Source: a bacterium (lineage in GTDB: Bacteria > Spirochaetota > UBA4802 > UBA5550). Taken from it: 20,847 nucleotides of DNA. Where the stretch lies: positions 1 to 20,847 of the forward strand of contig JAAENB010001139.1 of the NCBI GenBank assembly GCA_024224995.1. Direction: 5' to 3'. The notes below the pieces were generated by a model that was not told where the DNA came from, made no database searches, and saw only the letters and a program-made list of their open reading frames with translations. Position numbers and translations under genes: made by a program. Shown in pieces: positions 7,479-14,312 of this stretch. Each line of letters opens with the position of its first letter. Within the stretch, counting starts at the first letter, position 1.

Positions 7479-8588
7479 GAACTTTTCTATAACTTCAACA
7501 ATCCGTTCAGACGTTTTTCCGTCTCCGTAAGGGTTAACTGCGCGGGCCATTTTATCATAGTCTTGTTTATTGTTCAAGAGTCTTTCTGTTTCTGTGACAA
7601 TCTTTTCGCGGTCTGTGCCCACGAGTATTGCCGTGCCCGCGTCTATTCCTTCTACCCGTTCAGTAACTTCCCTGGTTACTAAAACGGGTTTGCCCAGGGC
7701 CGGGGCTTCTTCCTGTATTCCGCCGGAATCGGTAATTACCAGGTATGCCTGTTGCATGAGCCAGATCATGCTGGGATATTCCAGGGGCTCTACCAGGTGT
7801 ATTCGTTTATTTGTTCCCAGAAGCCGCTCTACGGGCTCCCGTACCCGTGGGTTCAGGTGTACCGGGTAAATGATCTCCACATCGCTATTGCGCTCGATTA
7901 TATCGTGCAGGGCTTTGCACATATTCTCAAAGGGAAGTCCTAAACTCTCTCTCCGGTGTCCTGTTACAAGAAGTATTTTTTTGTTAAAATCAAGATAACT
8001 GAAAATTTTTCTGTATTTATCCTCACCTTCTTTTTGTATGATATCCAGCCCCAGGTAAAGCGCGTCTATTACCGTATTTCCAATTACCCATATATTTTTT
8101 GTTATCCCTTCCCTGTTCAGGTTCTCCTCTGCTTTCGGGGTTGGCGCGAAATGATATTCCGCCATATGGCCCGTGAGCACCCGGTTCATCTCCTCGGGAA
8201 AGGGCGATTGTTTGTTCCCGCTCCTGAGCCCGGCTTCCACATGAGCTACAGGAATAGTATGATAAAACCCGGCAAGGGCTCCCGTAAGTACTGCTGTGGT
8301 GTCTCCCTGTACAATTATCAATTGGGGCTCAAATTCCGTAAGAACCCCCGCAAGTCCCTGAAGCGACGCTACGGTGATATCAACCAGGCTTTGTCCCTGC
8401 CGCATGATATCCAGGTTGTACCGGGGCTCTATACCAAAAAAGTCAAGGACCTGGTGAAGCATTTCCCGGTGCTGCCCGGTTACACACACCCGCGCATCAA
8501 ATTGCCCGCTTCTTTTTTGGAATGCCGCTATCAACGGAGCCAGCTTGATTGCCTCAGGCCTGGTTCCAAATACAAAAAGGATCTTCAC
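7476..8588 (-). CDS. wecB: UDP-N-acetylglucosamine 2-epimerase, non-hydrolysing
   Basis: This 370-aa GT-B-fold enzyme interconverts UDP-GlcNAc and UDP-ManNAc in the cytoplasm, supplying the substrate of the next gene, wecC. The N-terminus is MKILFVFGTRPEAIKLAPLI. Residues matching the known catalytic set are Asp96 in QGDTTAV, Glu118 in HVEAGLRSGN and His211 in TGHRRES. The C-terminal domain has ITDSGGIQEEAPALGKPVLVTR. It starts at GTG (8586-8588) with AGGAG about nine bases upstream. Its TGA stop forms the edge of the perfect palindrome C, so the element ends exactly at the gene. Confidence 0.96.
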   Translation of the reverse strand: MKILFVFGTRPEAIKLAPLIAAFQKRSGQFDARVCVTGQHREMLHQVLDFFGIEPRYNLDIMRQGQSLVDITVASLQGLAGVLTEFEPQLIIVQGDTTAVLTGALAGFYHTIPVAHVEAGLRSGNKQSPFPEEMNRVLTGHMAEYHFAPTPKAEENLNREGITKNIWVIGNTVIDALYLGLDIIQKEGEDKYRKIFSYLDFNKKILLVTGHRRESLGLPFENMCKALHDIIERNSDVEIIYPVHLNPRVREPVERLLGTNKRIHLVEPLEYPSMIWLMQQAYLVITDSGGIQEEAPALGKPVLVTREVTERVEGIDAGTAILVGTDREKIVTETERLLNNKQDYDKMARAVNPYGDGKTSERIVEVIEKF

Positions 8589-8600
8589 GGAATATTACTC

Positions 8601-8978
8601 CTATGCTATTGTCCGGCAAAAGTTATAAAAAGTCCGAAAACTTTCCAGGTGACCGGAGTTAACCTCTATTCTTTTTATTATCTCATTTAGATACGACTCT
8701 TTTGCCACTTCCAGGGGATTTGCTTTTGTGTATCGTATATTTCTTTCTAATAACATCTCTTTTAAATATTCATAATGAAAAAGAGCATGATTTGAAAAAT
8801 CAGGGGAAAACCCCATTAGCTCCGGATCATCGGTTAATACATTATAAAACCGGGAATATTTTATAAAATTTTCTCCGGCTGGCTGTCCTGGGTATACCTT
8901 ACTATTTCCTAAAAACCATGTTTCAAAACAGCGATGCTGTACTATTATTTGCAGTTTACAGCCCTTAAGAGCCAGGTT
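8601..8978 (-). pseudogene. C-terminal remnant of a decayed gene (RloB/DUF4276-like by recollection)
   Basis: An ATG-started frame gives only 71 aa (8601-8816), but the same frame is open back to a TGA at 8979-8981. The added 54 residues look like real protein, including HRCFETWFLGNSKVYPGQP and FIKYSRFYNVLTDDPELMGF. There is no ATG, GTG or TTG at its head. The string LQIIVQHRCFETWFLGN and the later HALFHYEYLKEML and LESFRTFYNFCRTIA resemble the C-terminal half of a TOPRIM-type family of the RloB/DUF4276 kind, often found near defence genes; this assignment is from memory and weak. The N-terminal half is missing, so I read it as a truncated insertion in the polysaccharide operon, 12 bases upstream of wecB. 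Confidence 0.6.
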
Positions 8979-9079
8979 TCAAACTTAACGGGTTTCAACT
9001 CCCAGCCCGTAGCTTTGTTGTGAAAGCTAAAATAATCAATTTTCATTATTTTTTTCCAAATAAACGTATATTTAGTAAA

Positions 9080-9700
9080 TCAATTAGCGATATTATGGCG
9101 CACTATCAAAATATGAAAGATCAACAGGTCGATAGTTTTCCAGAGTTCATAGAGCTTTTCTTTGCTGCCCTCTTCGGTTTTGCTGCTCTCTCCATATATG
9201 CTATTATACAACGTTCTCAACGTTTCCATTTTTGTACTGAGAAATTTTTCGTACCATCTGCCTATTTTTTCTATCTTAAAACGGTACTTTTTAGTAAAAC
9301 TGCCTTCTCCTTCCCACCTGTCTTCAATATTCTTTATGGAAAAGGCAAATCCGTATTCCTTGTTCTCCACTCCAAAATTGCTGTATTTGTCCAATACATG
9401 AAACCTGAGGGCGATAAGACAATTTAAAAAGCGGTTCAGGTCATGGAGCATCAGTGTTCGCTCAAGATAATCGCTGGTGTCACCGCTCCGCTGCATCTCT
9501 TCATACCGGGCAACAACCATCTTGAATTTTCCCGATGCCATTTTGATCCAGTTGTCGAAGTTGTCAAAATCCAGGACTTCCGCGTTAAAAGAACCCTTCC
9601 CTTTCCAATTTTTCGAATCAACAGTGAGAACGATATCACTATAAATACTGCTTGATGTATTCTTTTTGCTCAGATTATTCATACTGTTCATGGTGTTCAT
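9080..9700 (-). CDS. Hypothetical protein, 206 aa
   Basis: I do not recognise this protein. It has a Met/Asn/Ser-rich start (MNTMNSMNNLSKKN), then a mixed region with VDSKNWKGKGSFNAEVLDF. A helical stretch rich in charged and aromatic residues follows (ARYEEMQRSG, LMLHDLNRFLNCLIALRFHVLDKY), and the C-terminus is helical (LYELWKTIDLLIFHILIVRHNIAN). There is no signal peptide and no clear membrane span. GKGSF and GEGSF occur about 100 residues apart, perhaps marking a duplicated short motif. It is more AT-rich than the sugar genes and stands between the aminotransferase and a decayed gene, so it is probably part of an inserted segment. The ATG at 9700 has only weak ribosome-binding signal. Confidence 0.6.
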   Translation of the reverse strand: MNTMNSMNNLSKKNTSSSIYSDIVLTVDSKNWKGKGSFNAEVLDFDNFDNWIKMASGKFKMVVARYEEMQRSGDTSDYLERTLMLHDLNRFLNCLIALRFHVLDKYSNFGVENKEYGFAFSIKNIEDRWEGEGSFTKKYRFKIEKIGRWYEKFLSTKMETLRTLYNSIYGESSKTEEGSKEKLYELWKTIDLLIFHILIVRHNIAN

Positions 9701-9789
9701 TTTTTTCCCGGAGTCCTGATTTGATAATTAGATTTGAGTAGATATATAATTTTTTTGTCAATTATATATTTTATAGAGACATAATTTTT

Positions 9790-10938
9790 TCATCTGCGGT
9801 TCTTTTTTAGAATTTCCAGCACATTTTCAATTACATAATCGGTTTCCTGTGCGGTCATTCCCGGATATATGGGTAATGATATAATCCTGTTAAACACCCA
9901 TTCGCTTTCGGGGTAATCTTCTGCCCGGAATCCCAGGCTTTTATAATAAGAAAACCGGTAAAGAGGGATAAAATGGACACTGGTTTCAATATTGCGGGCT
10001 TTTAACTCTTCTATAAACTCATCCCTGTTAATCGTCAGAGCTTCAAGGTTTAATTTCAATGGATAGAGATGCCAGGATGTTTCCCGGTCTTCTTTGACCC
10101 GGTACAGAATGAGGCTTTCTTTACCGGAAAAAGCTCTATTATAGCGTTTCGCAATATCAGCGCGCTGCTTGTTCATTTGATCCAGCTTTTTTAACTGTTC
10201 AAGAGCTATTGCCGAATTTAGATCCGTGGTATTATATTTATACCCGGCATGGAGCACGTCATATTGCCAGGTTCCCTCTCCTGAGTAGCGTTTCCACGCG
10301 TCTTTTGATATCCCGTGGAGCCGGAGTATTCGTATTAGATCGGCCCATTCTTCATTGGAAGTTACTGCCATTCCGCCTTCCCCTGCTGCCAGGGTCTTGG
10401 TTGCGTAAAAACTAAAACAGGTTATATCCCCCAGAGTTCCAATAGGCTTTCCCTTATAGCTCGACGGCAGGGCATGGGCTGCGTCCTCTATCACATAAAG
10501 ATCATGTTCCCGCGCGAGAGCCAGTATCTCGTCCATATCCGCGGGCTGGCCCGCGAAATGGACCGGGATTATGGCCTTTGTTTTACCGGTAATTTTTTCG
10601 GCTATTTTTGCAGCGTCAATACAATGTGTTTCCCGTTCTATATCGACCATTTGTATTTGTGCGTCAAAATATCGAACAACCTCTCCTGTTGCCGTAAAGG
10701 TCGTTGCCGGAATTATTACCTCATCCCCGGCTTCCAGGCCGATGCACTTCAGCGCCAGGTGCAGCGCTGCTGTTCCCGAATTCAGAGCAACACTCTGCCC
10801 TTCTCCTATATACTCGGAAAACCGCTTCTCAAAATCAATAGTCTTCTTCCCCATAGTTATCCACCCTTGCCTGAGCGAATCAACTACAGACTCTATCTCA
10901 TCTTCTGTAATGTATGGTCTGTGAAAACGAATATGCAT
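9790..10938 (-). CDS. DegT/DnrJ/EryC1-family sugar aminotransferase
   Basis: This 382-aa PLP enzyme carries the family landmarks: NSGTAALHLAL (PLP phosphate loop), PATTFTATGEVV, VIEDAAHALPSSYKGKPIGTLGD, and SFYATKTLAAGEGGMAVT with the PLP lysine at residue 181. The C-terminal part has HFIPLYRFSYYKSLGF. Family members aminate a UDP-4-keto-6-deoxy hexose with glutamate as donor, as PglE, PseC and WbpE-like enzymes do. Together with the 4,6-dehydratase upstream it should make a UDP-4-amino-4,6-dideoxy sugar; stereochemistry cannot be read. ATG at 10936-10938 is preceded by AAGGAT. Upstream of that the gap to capD is filled by repeats, the nearest ending about 20 bases before the start. Confidence 0.9.
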   Translation of the reverse strand: MHIRFHRPYITEDEIESVVDSLRQGWITMGKKTIDFEKRFSEYIGEGQSVALNSGTAALHLALKCIGLEAGDEVIIPATTFTATGEVVRYFDAQIQMVDIERETHCIDAAKIAEKITGKTKAIIPVHFAGQPADMDEILALAREHDLYVIEDAAHALPSSYKGKPIGTLGDITCFSFYATKTLAAGEGGMAVTSNEEWADLIRILRLHGISKDAWKRYSGEGTWQYDVLHAGYKYNTTDLNSAIALEQLKKLDQMNKQRADIAKRYNRAFSGKESLILYRVKEDRETSWHLYPLKLNLEALTINRDEFIEELKARNIETSVHFIPLYRFSYYKSLGFRAEDYPESEWVFNRIISLPIYPGMTAQETDYVIENVLEILKKNRR

Positions 10939-10966
10939 CTTATAAATATCCTTCTTCCTGCTCTCA

Positions 10967-11016
10967 AGAAACTTAATTTTGATTGTGCGCGGGCCTTGAA
11001 GTAGTATTAAGTTTCT
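10967..11016. repeat. Type A inverted repeat, copy 2, deleted form
   Basis: It has the AGAAACT end, TTGTGCGCGGGCC and a left arm matching copies 1 and 4 (CTTGAAGTAGTATT), then jumps straight to an AGTTTCT end. The loop and the whole right arm are missing. It lies just upstream of the aminotransferase start codon. Confidence 0.75.
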
Positions 11017-11064
11017 GACCTATTTTTTCCCCGCCGGGGCGGGGTCAGGTGCTCTCAAGAAACT
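11010..11064. repeat. Type B joint repeat, copy 4
   Basis: It starts with AGTTTCTGACCTATTTTTTC, holds a short GC hairpin (CCCC..GGGG), then GGTCAGGTG, and ends CTCTCAAGAAACT. It sits between the deleted and the intact type A copies. Confidence 0.85.
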
Positions 11065-11200
11065 AAATCTAACTTGTGCGCAGGCCTGAAAGTATCCCCT
11101 CTTCTAAATGCTGCGGAACTCGCGTTGCTCAAACAGTCCTCACATTTAGAAGAGGGGATACTTTCAGGCCAGATACAGCTCGTAATGCTATTTAGTTTCT
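11058..11200. repeat. Type A long inverted repeat, copy 3, with exchanged stem
   Basis: The outer ends AGAAACTAAAT (11058-11068) and ATTTAGTTTCT (11190-11200) are perfectly inverted. Inside, arms 11083-11110 and 11143-11170 form a perfect 28-bp stem around a 32-base loop. Beyond GGCCT, the stem sequence is unrelated to that of copies 1 and 4 (AAGTATCCCCTCTTC versus AGTAGTATGGGCTC). The loop (GGAACTCGC..GCTCAAACAGTCCTCA) and flanks (TTGTGCGC, AGATACAGCTCG) are the same. Confidence 0.92.
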
Positions 11201-11247
11201 GACGTATTTTTTTCCCGCTCAGTGGGGTCCGCTACTCTCAAGAAACT
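11194..11247. repeat. Type B joint repeat, copy 5
   Basis: It starts AGTTTCTGACGTATTTTTTT, has a weak hairpin (CCCGCTCAGTGGGG), and ends GCTACTCTCAAGAAACT. It shares its first bases with the end of type A copy 3 and its last bases with the start of the type D unit, so neighbouring elements share ends. Confidence 0.8.
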
Positions 11248-11386
11248 AAAATTTAAACAGGGCTTGTTTCCGAAGATATTGCCCGGGGTTTGGTTTTGGA
11301 GACGTTGCAGTGCAACGCCTCTACGGGCCTTTTCCCAAAGATATTGCCCGGAGCATCTTCGCAAAATTGACCCCGGTATAACCACA
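11241..11386. repeat. Type D composite repeat with internal palindrome, copy 2
   Basis: After AGAAACT it reads AAACAGGG. AAGATATTGCCCGG then occurs twice as a direct repeat around 11273 and 11336. Between the two copies sits a palindrome (11299-11321, arms GAGACGTTGCA and TGCAACGCCTC, one mismatch). It ends in GACCCCGGTATAACCACAG before a type B joint. Together with its neighbours it fills the gap downstream of capD; no gene is seen between 10939 and 11460. Confidence 0.8.
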
Positions 11387-11460
11387 GTTTCTTCCGTATT
11401 TTTTCCCGGCCATCCGGTGTCTGAGCGGAGCCGAAGACCCGGGTCAACTTTAAACTCTCT
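11386..11460. repeat. Type B joint repeat, copy 6 (long hairpin version)
   Basis: It starts AGTTTCTTCCGTATTTTTTC. It carries the same long hairpin as the copy at 518 (CCGGCCATCCGGTG, then TCTGAGCGGAGCCGAAGA, then CCCGGG) and ends directly against the capD stop codon at 11461. Confidence 0.8.
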
Positions 11461-13380
11461 TCAATTAACCATCTTATGAAACAATCTCGATTCTTTGTTA
11501 TAGCTGCTGTAATCATACTCCGGAACCAGGGATTGGATCGCTTCCCTGATTTTTTCCGTATCATACTGAAAAATAGTGGCAGTTTGCCTGTCCGAGGGTC
11601 TTCTTCCCCGGAGGAGATTAAAAAATGATTCTAATTTGTCTATGGTTTCTTTGTTCAGGGAACTGCCGGTCCCGAAAATAAATATTTTGTCATTGGGGGT
11701 TTTTGCCAGGTCCTCTTTCTCGTAAAAGAGTTCTTCGTAGAGTTTTTCTCCGGGACGAAGTCCTGTATAGGTAATTTTTATATCTTTATGGGGCTCAACT
11801 CCGTAAAGACGGATGAGGTTTTCGGCAATTTCTCTGATCTTGAACTGTTTTTCCATATCCAGGACAAAAATCTCTCCTCCTCCGGAAAAAGAGGCCGCAT
11901 TAATCACCAATAACGATGCTTCAGGGATACTCATAAAATACCGGGTTATTTCCGGATGGGTTACTGTTATGGGCCCGCCTTTTTTTATCTGCTCTCTGAA
12001 TAGCGGAATTACCGATCCCCTGCTGCCAATAACATTGCCGAATCGGACAATCGAAGTTTTCAATCCATGCTCTTTATGATAATAAAGCGTAACCAGCTCC
12101 GCTATCCGCTTGGATGCTCCCATAATATTGACCGGGTTTACCGCTTTGTCCGTTGATATGAGTACAAATTCTTTTACTCCGTTTAATACGGACTGCTCCA
12201 GGATGTTTTTGGTTCCCATTACATTATTCTGCAATGCTTCAATTTCATTATATTCCATTAAGGGAACATGTTTATGCGCTGCCGCGTGAAAAACCACACC
12301 AGGTTTATATTCTTCAAATATTGATCCCAGCAAGGCGCTGTCTTTTATATCGGCAATTTTATAGACTACTTCGGGCCTGTTCTCAAGCAGATCAATATAT
12401 TCATTAAGGGACTTTACCAGGTTGTAGATAGAATTTTCTCCCCGGCCTACCGCGATAAGCGTTTTGATATTAAATTTCAGGATTTGTCTGCATATCTCCG
12501 AACCAATACTTCCCCCGGCCCCGGTCACCAGTATGGTTTTACCCGATAAAGAATTCTCAATAAGGGACGCGTCAATGTCGAACTCCTCTCTTCCCAACAA
12601 GTCCGATATACGGATATCTTCCAAATCCGAAATGAGCGGGATATTGTCGAAGATCCTGGTTATGGGAGGAAGGAACCGGATTGTCACTTCCCTGTTTTTC
12701 CGCCGAATTCCCGATAAAACAGCATTGATCCTGCTTGTTTCAACCGAGGGCATAGCAAGAATTATTTCAGTAATATCGTATTGATCTACCAGCTCCTGAA
12801 TTGAGTCAATCGCTCCAAGTACCTGCTTCCCGTTAAAGACTTTTCCTATTTTATAGGTATCATCATCAACAAAGCCCGTTACCGCTTTTCCCAATCCCTG
12901 CCTGGTAAAATCGGAGAGTATCATCCTTCCTGCTTCTCCCGCGCCTGCGATTAGAATATTTCGTACGGCGTCCCGGTCGGGTTTTGCTCCCGGCAGCAGT
13001 GTTTTTCCGGCAGCATAGTCTCTTAAAAGTACCCGGTAGGAAACAAGTATTATTATGATCAAGAAAAAGCTTAGGGTAAAATGGACCCTGGTTACGGAAA
13101 GATCCGTAAGGAACAGCGCGAATAAGAACAACAGTGATCCCGAAACAGCCGCGCCAAAAAGCCGGTACATATTTTTTATGTTCGCGTATTCCCAGATTAT
13201 TCGATATACCTGGAAAAAATAAAGCGGGATTAAAAACGAAACCGTGAGGATGAGAAAATGCCTTATCGATAAAAACGAAGGGTTCTCTCCCAGGATATAG
13301 GCAATTCCATAGGAACCGCTTATTGCAATGCTGTCCAGGAGCAGGTATAGGAGATTCCGTCCCCCTATCTTATAGAACAT
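11461..13380 (-). CDS. Membrane-bound UDP-sugar 4,6-dehydratase, CapD/PglF/WbpM type
   Basis: At 639 aa it is the long, membrane-anchored form. About four hydrophobic spans occupy residues 8-115. A first Rossmann-like domain (IAGAGEAGR, from about 144) acts as the CoA-binding-like linker domain. The SDR domain starts at about residue 280 with VTGAGGSIGSEICRQI. The active site reads STDKAVNPVNIMGASKR, with Ser409/Thr410, Met420 and Lys424, the Ser-Met-Lys arrangement known for this group in place of Ser-Tyr-Lys. It converts UDP-GlcNAc to a 4-keto-6-deoxy sugar, the substrate for the aminotransferase downstream. Its ATG overlaps the upstream ACP stop (TAATG), so the two are translationally coupled. 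Confidence 0.93.
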   Translation of the reverse strand: MFYKIGGRNLLYLLLDSIAISGSYGIAYILGENPSFLSIRHFLILTVSFLIPLYFFQVYRIIWEYANIKNMYRLFGAAVSGSLLFLFALFLTDLSVTRVHFTLSFFLIIIILVSYRVLLRDYAAGKTLLPGAKPDRDAVRNILIAGAGEAGRMILSDFTRQGLGKAVTGFVDDDTYKIGKVFNGKQVLGAIDSIQELVDQYDITEIILAMPSVETSRINAVLSGIRRKNREVTIRFLPPITRIFDNIPLISDLEDIRISDLLGREEFDIDASLIENSLSGKTILVTGAGGSIGSEICRQILKFNIKTLIAVGRGENSIYNLVKSLNEYIDLLENRPEVVYKIADIKDSALLGSIFEEYKPGVVFHAAAHKHVPLMEYNEIEALQNNVMGTKNILEQSVLNGVKEFVLISTDKAVNPVNIMGASKRIAELVTLYYHKEHGLKTSIVRFGNVIGSRGSVIPLFREQIKKGGPITVTHPEITRYFMSIPEASLLVINAASFSGGGEIFVLDMEKQFKIREIAENLIRLYGVEPHKDIKITYTGLRPGEKLYEELFYEKEDLAKTPNDKIFIFGTGSSLNKETIDKLESFFNLLRGRRPSDRQTATIFQYDTEKIREAIQSLVPEYDYSSYNKESRLFHKMVN

Positions 13381-13661
13381 TATATGGTCTTTATTCCCTT
13401 TGATCGTAAAAACGATATAATGCCGCTTATTGAGTCGAAATTTTCAGGTACAATCTCTTCATCGGATACTGCAAGAGTGCTATACTTTTCTTCCAGGAAC
13501 ATGACCAGTTCCAGTATTCCTGTTGCTGTTCCAAAGGATTCCCCTACATCAATGATTCCGGTGTTCATAAAGGATGCTTCCGGCGTAATATTTCCGGTGT
13601 CCGCTCCTTCTAAAAAAATTTCATTTACAAAAGCCGTTAATTCTTCCTGTATCGTTGCCAT
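13380..13661 (-). CDS. Small acyl carrier protein-like protein with altered prosthetic-group site
   Basis: This 93-aa protein has the length and helix pattern of a discrete ACP: FVNEIFLEG, EASFMNTGIID, ILELVMFLEEKYS, and DSISGIISFLRSKG at the end. In related small ACPs GIID is followed at once by Ser-Thr-Gly and LELV, the Ser carrying phosphopantetheine. Here GIID is followed by VGESFGTA and then TGILELV, about seven extra residues, with Ala46 at the expected Ser and Ser42 nearby. It may be modified at Ser42 or not at all. It is the first gene of a unit with the sugar dehydratase, overlapping it by one base, so it may deliver an acyl group to the amino sugar; this is inference. RBS GGGGAGAAAG precedes the ATG. 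Confidence 0.75.
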   Translation of the reverse strand: MATIQEELTAFVNEIFLEGADTGNITPEASFMNTGIIDVGESFGTATGILELVMFLEEKYSTLAVSDEEIVPENFDSISGIISFLRSKGIKTI

Positions 13662-13692
13662 TCTTTCTCCCCGGAGTGTATTTATTCACCAA

Positions 13693-13721
13693 AATATCAA
13701 TAATATGAGCAAAAAAGTCAA
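13693..13721 (-). promoter_or_regulatory. Candidate promoter for the ACP-capD unit
   Basis: On the minus strand TTGACT (13716-13721) and GATATT (13693-13698) are 17 bases apart. The first matches five of six consensus bases, the second four of six. It lies 31 bases upstream of the ACP start in an AT-rich divergent gap. Confidence 0.45.
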
Positions 13722-13744
13722 GATAAAAAATAAGCAAAGAAACT

Positions 13745-13761
13745 GCTTTACCCGGGTAAGC
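13745..13761. promoter_or_regulatory. Near-palindrome in divergent gap, possible operator
   Basis: GCTTTACCCGGGTAAGC is an inverted repeat with one extra T, lying between the two divergent promoters (ACP-capD to the left, lipoprotein-MORN to the right). It is not a member of the A-D repeat types. A regulator site is possible but nothing else supports it. Confidence 0.3.
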
Positions 13762-13827
13762 TATTAACCGATATTATGAAATGATGTATTATGTACCAAT
13801 TCGTTCCAATTGAGGTGAAAATTGATA

Positions 13828-13856
13828 TTGACAAGCATGAGCTGCTTAACTATACT
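13828..13856 (+). promoter_or_regulatory. Strong sigma-70-type promoter for the lipoprotein-MORN pair
   Basis: TTGACA (13828-13833) and TATACT (13851-13856) are separated by exactly 17 bases, matching eleven of twelve consensus bases. A start of transcription about seven bases on would be near 13863, only some six bases before the ATG at 13869. Confidence 0.8.
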
Positions 13857-13868
13857 TTTATATGAGCT

Positions 13869-14258
13869 ATGAAAAAACTGTTAAAATTTAATAAAATATA
13901 TGTGATAGTACTCCTGCTGCTGTTTTCTTCCTGTGGTTCGGGTGATTTTCTTATTGGAAAATGGCAGCTTATTGGCCGTGAATGCGGTGAATGCGGCACC
14001 TGTAACCCGATTGAATCGGATACCACCCTCACTTTTACCAACCATGATGAGTTTATTATCGCTACGGGTGAGGATTCGGTAACGTATAAATACCTGGGAG
14101 ACCGCTATCTCAAGATTTGCTATCCCGGCATTGAGGAATATCTTTTTGTGTTTGAAGTTCTCGATCTCGACAGGGATACCATGCTGTTACGGATTATCAA
14201 GCCCGGTAAAAGAATTATTATGAAAGACCAGGCTATTGAAAAATATAAAAGAATATAA
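13869..14258 (+). CDS. Small lipoprotein, lipocalin-like domain
   Basis: At 129 aa it has a lipoprotein signal: MKKLLKFNK, a hydrophobic run (IYVIVLLLLF), and a lipobox ending SSC with Cys22 as the expected lipidated residue. Phe at -3 is loose for the classical lipobox. The mature part begins GKWQLIGRECGECGTCNPIE and is a small beta-rich domain of the lipocalin-like lipoprotein kind (GKW near the start, LTFTNHDEFII, VTYKYLGDRYLKI). The CGECGTC cluster could hold a disulfide or metal. No ligand can be inferred. No Shine-Dalgarno is seen, because the promoter is almost on top of the start. MORN follows 54 bases on. Confidence 0.75.
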   Translation: MKKLLKFNKIYVIVLLLLFSSCGSGDFLIGKWQLIGRECGECGTCNPIESDTTLTFTNHDEFIIATGEDSVTYKYLGDRYLKICYPGIEEYLFVFEVLDLDRDTMLLRIIKPGKRIIMKDQAIEKYKRI

Positions 14259-14312
14259 AAGAATATAAAAAATTTAACTAGAGAGTACATTGTGATATCA
14301 GCTGAGGAAAAG

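Noticed and set aside
7956..8690. 244-codon plus-strand frame opposite wecB
   Set aside because: It is a shadow of the well-supported wecB and has no recognisable protein features.
9721..9789. Promoter for the 206-aa gene in the AT-rich gap (TTGACA and TATAAT strings present)
   Set aside because: TTGACA and TATAAT on the minus strand overlap in the wrong order and no partner box lies at proper spacing.
11058..11200. Retron-type msr/msd RNA, because of a long variable stem and inverted ends
   Set aside because: No reverse transcriptase is in the window, and several copies lie in separate gaps; a repeat element is the simpler reading.
10967..11247. Integron-like attC array, because of AGAAACT and AGTTTCT ends around hairpins
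   Set aside because: The ends do not fit the GTTRRRY core, there are no cassette genes between them, and no integrase is seen.
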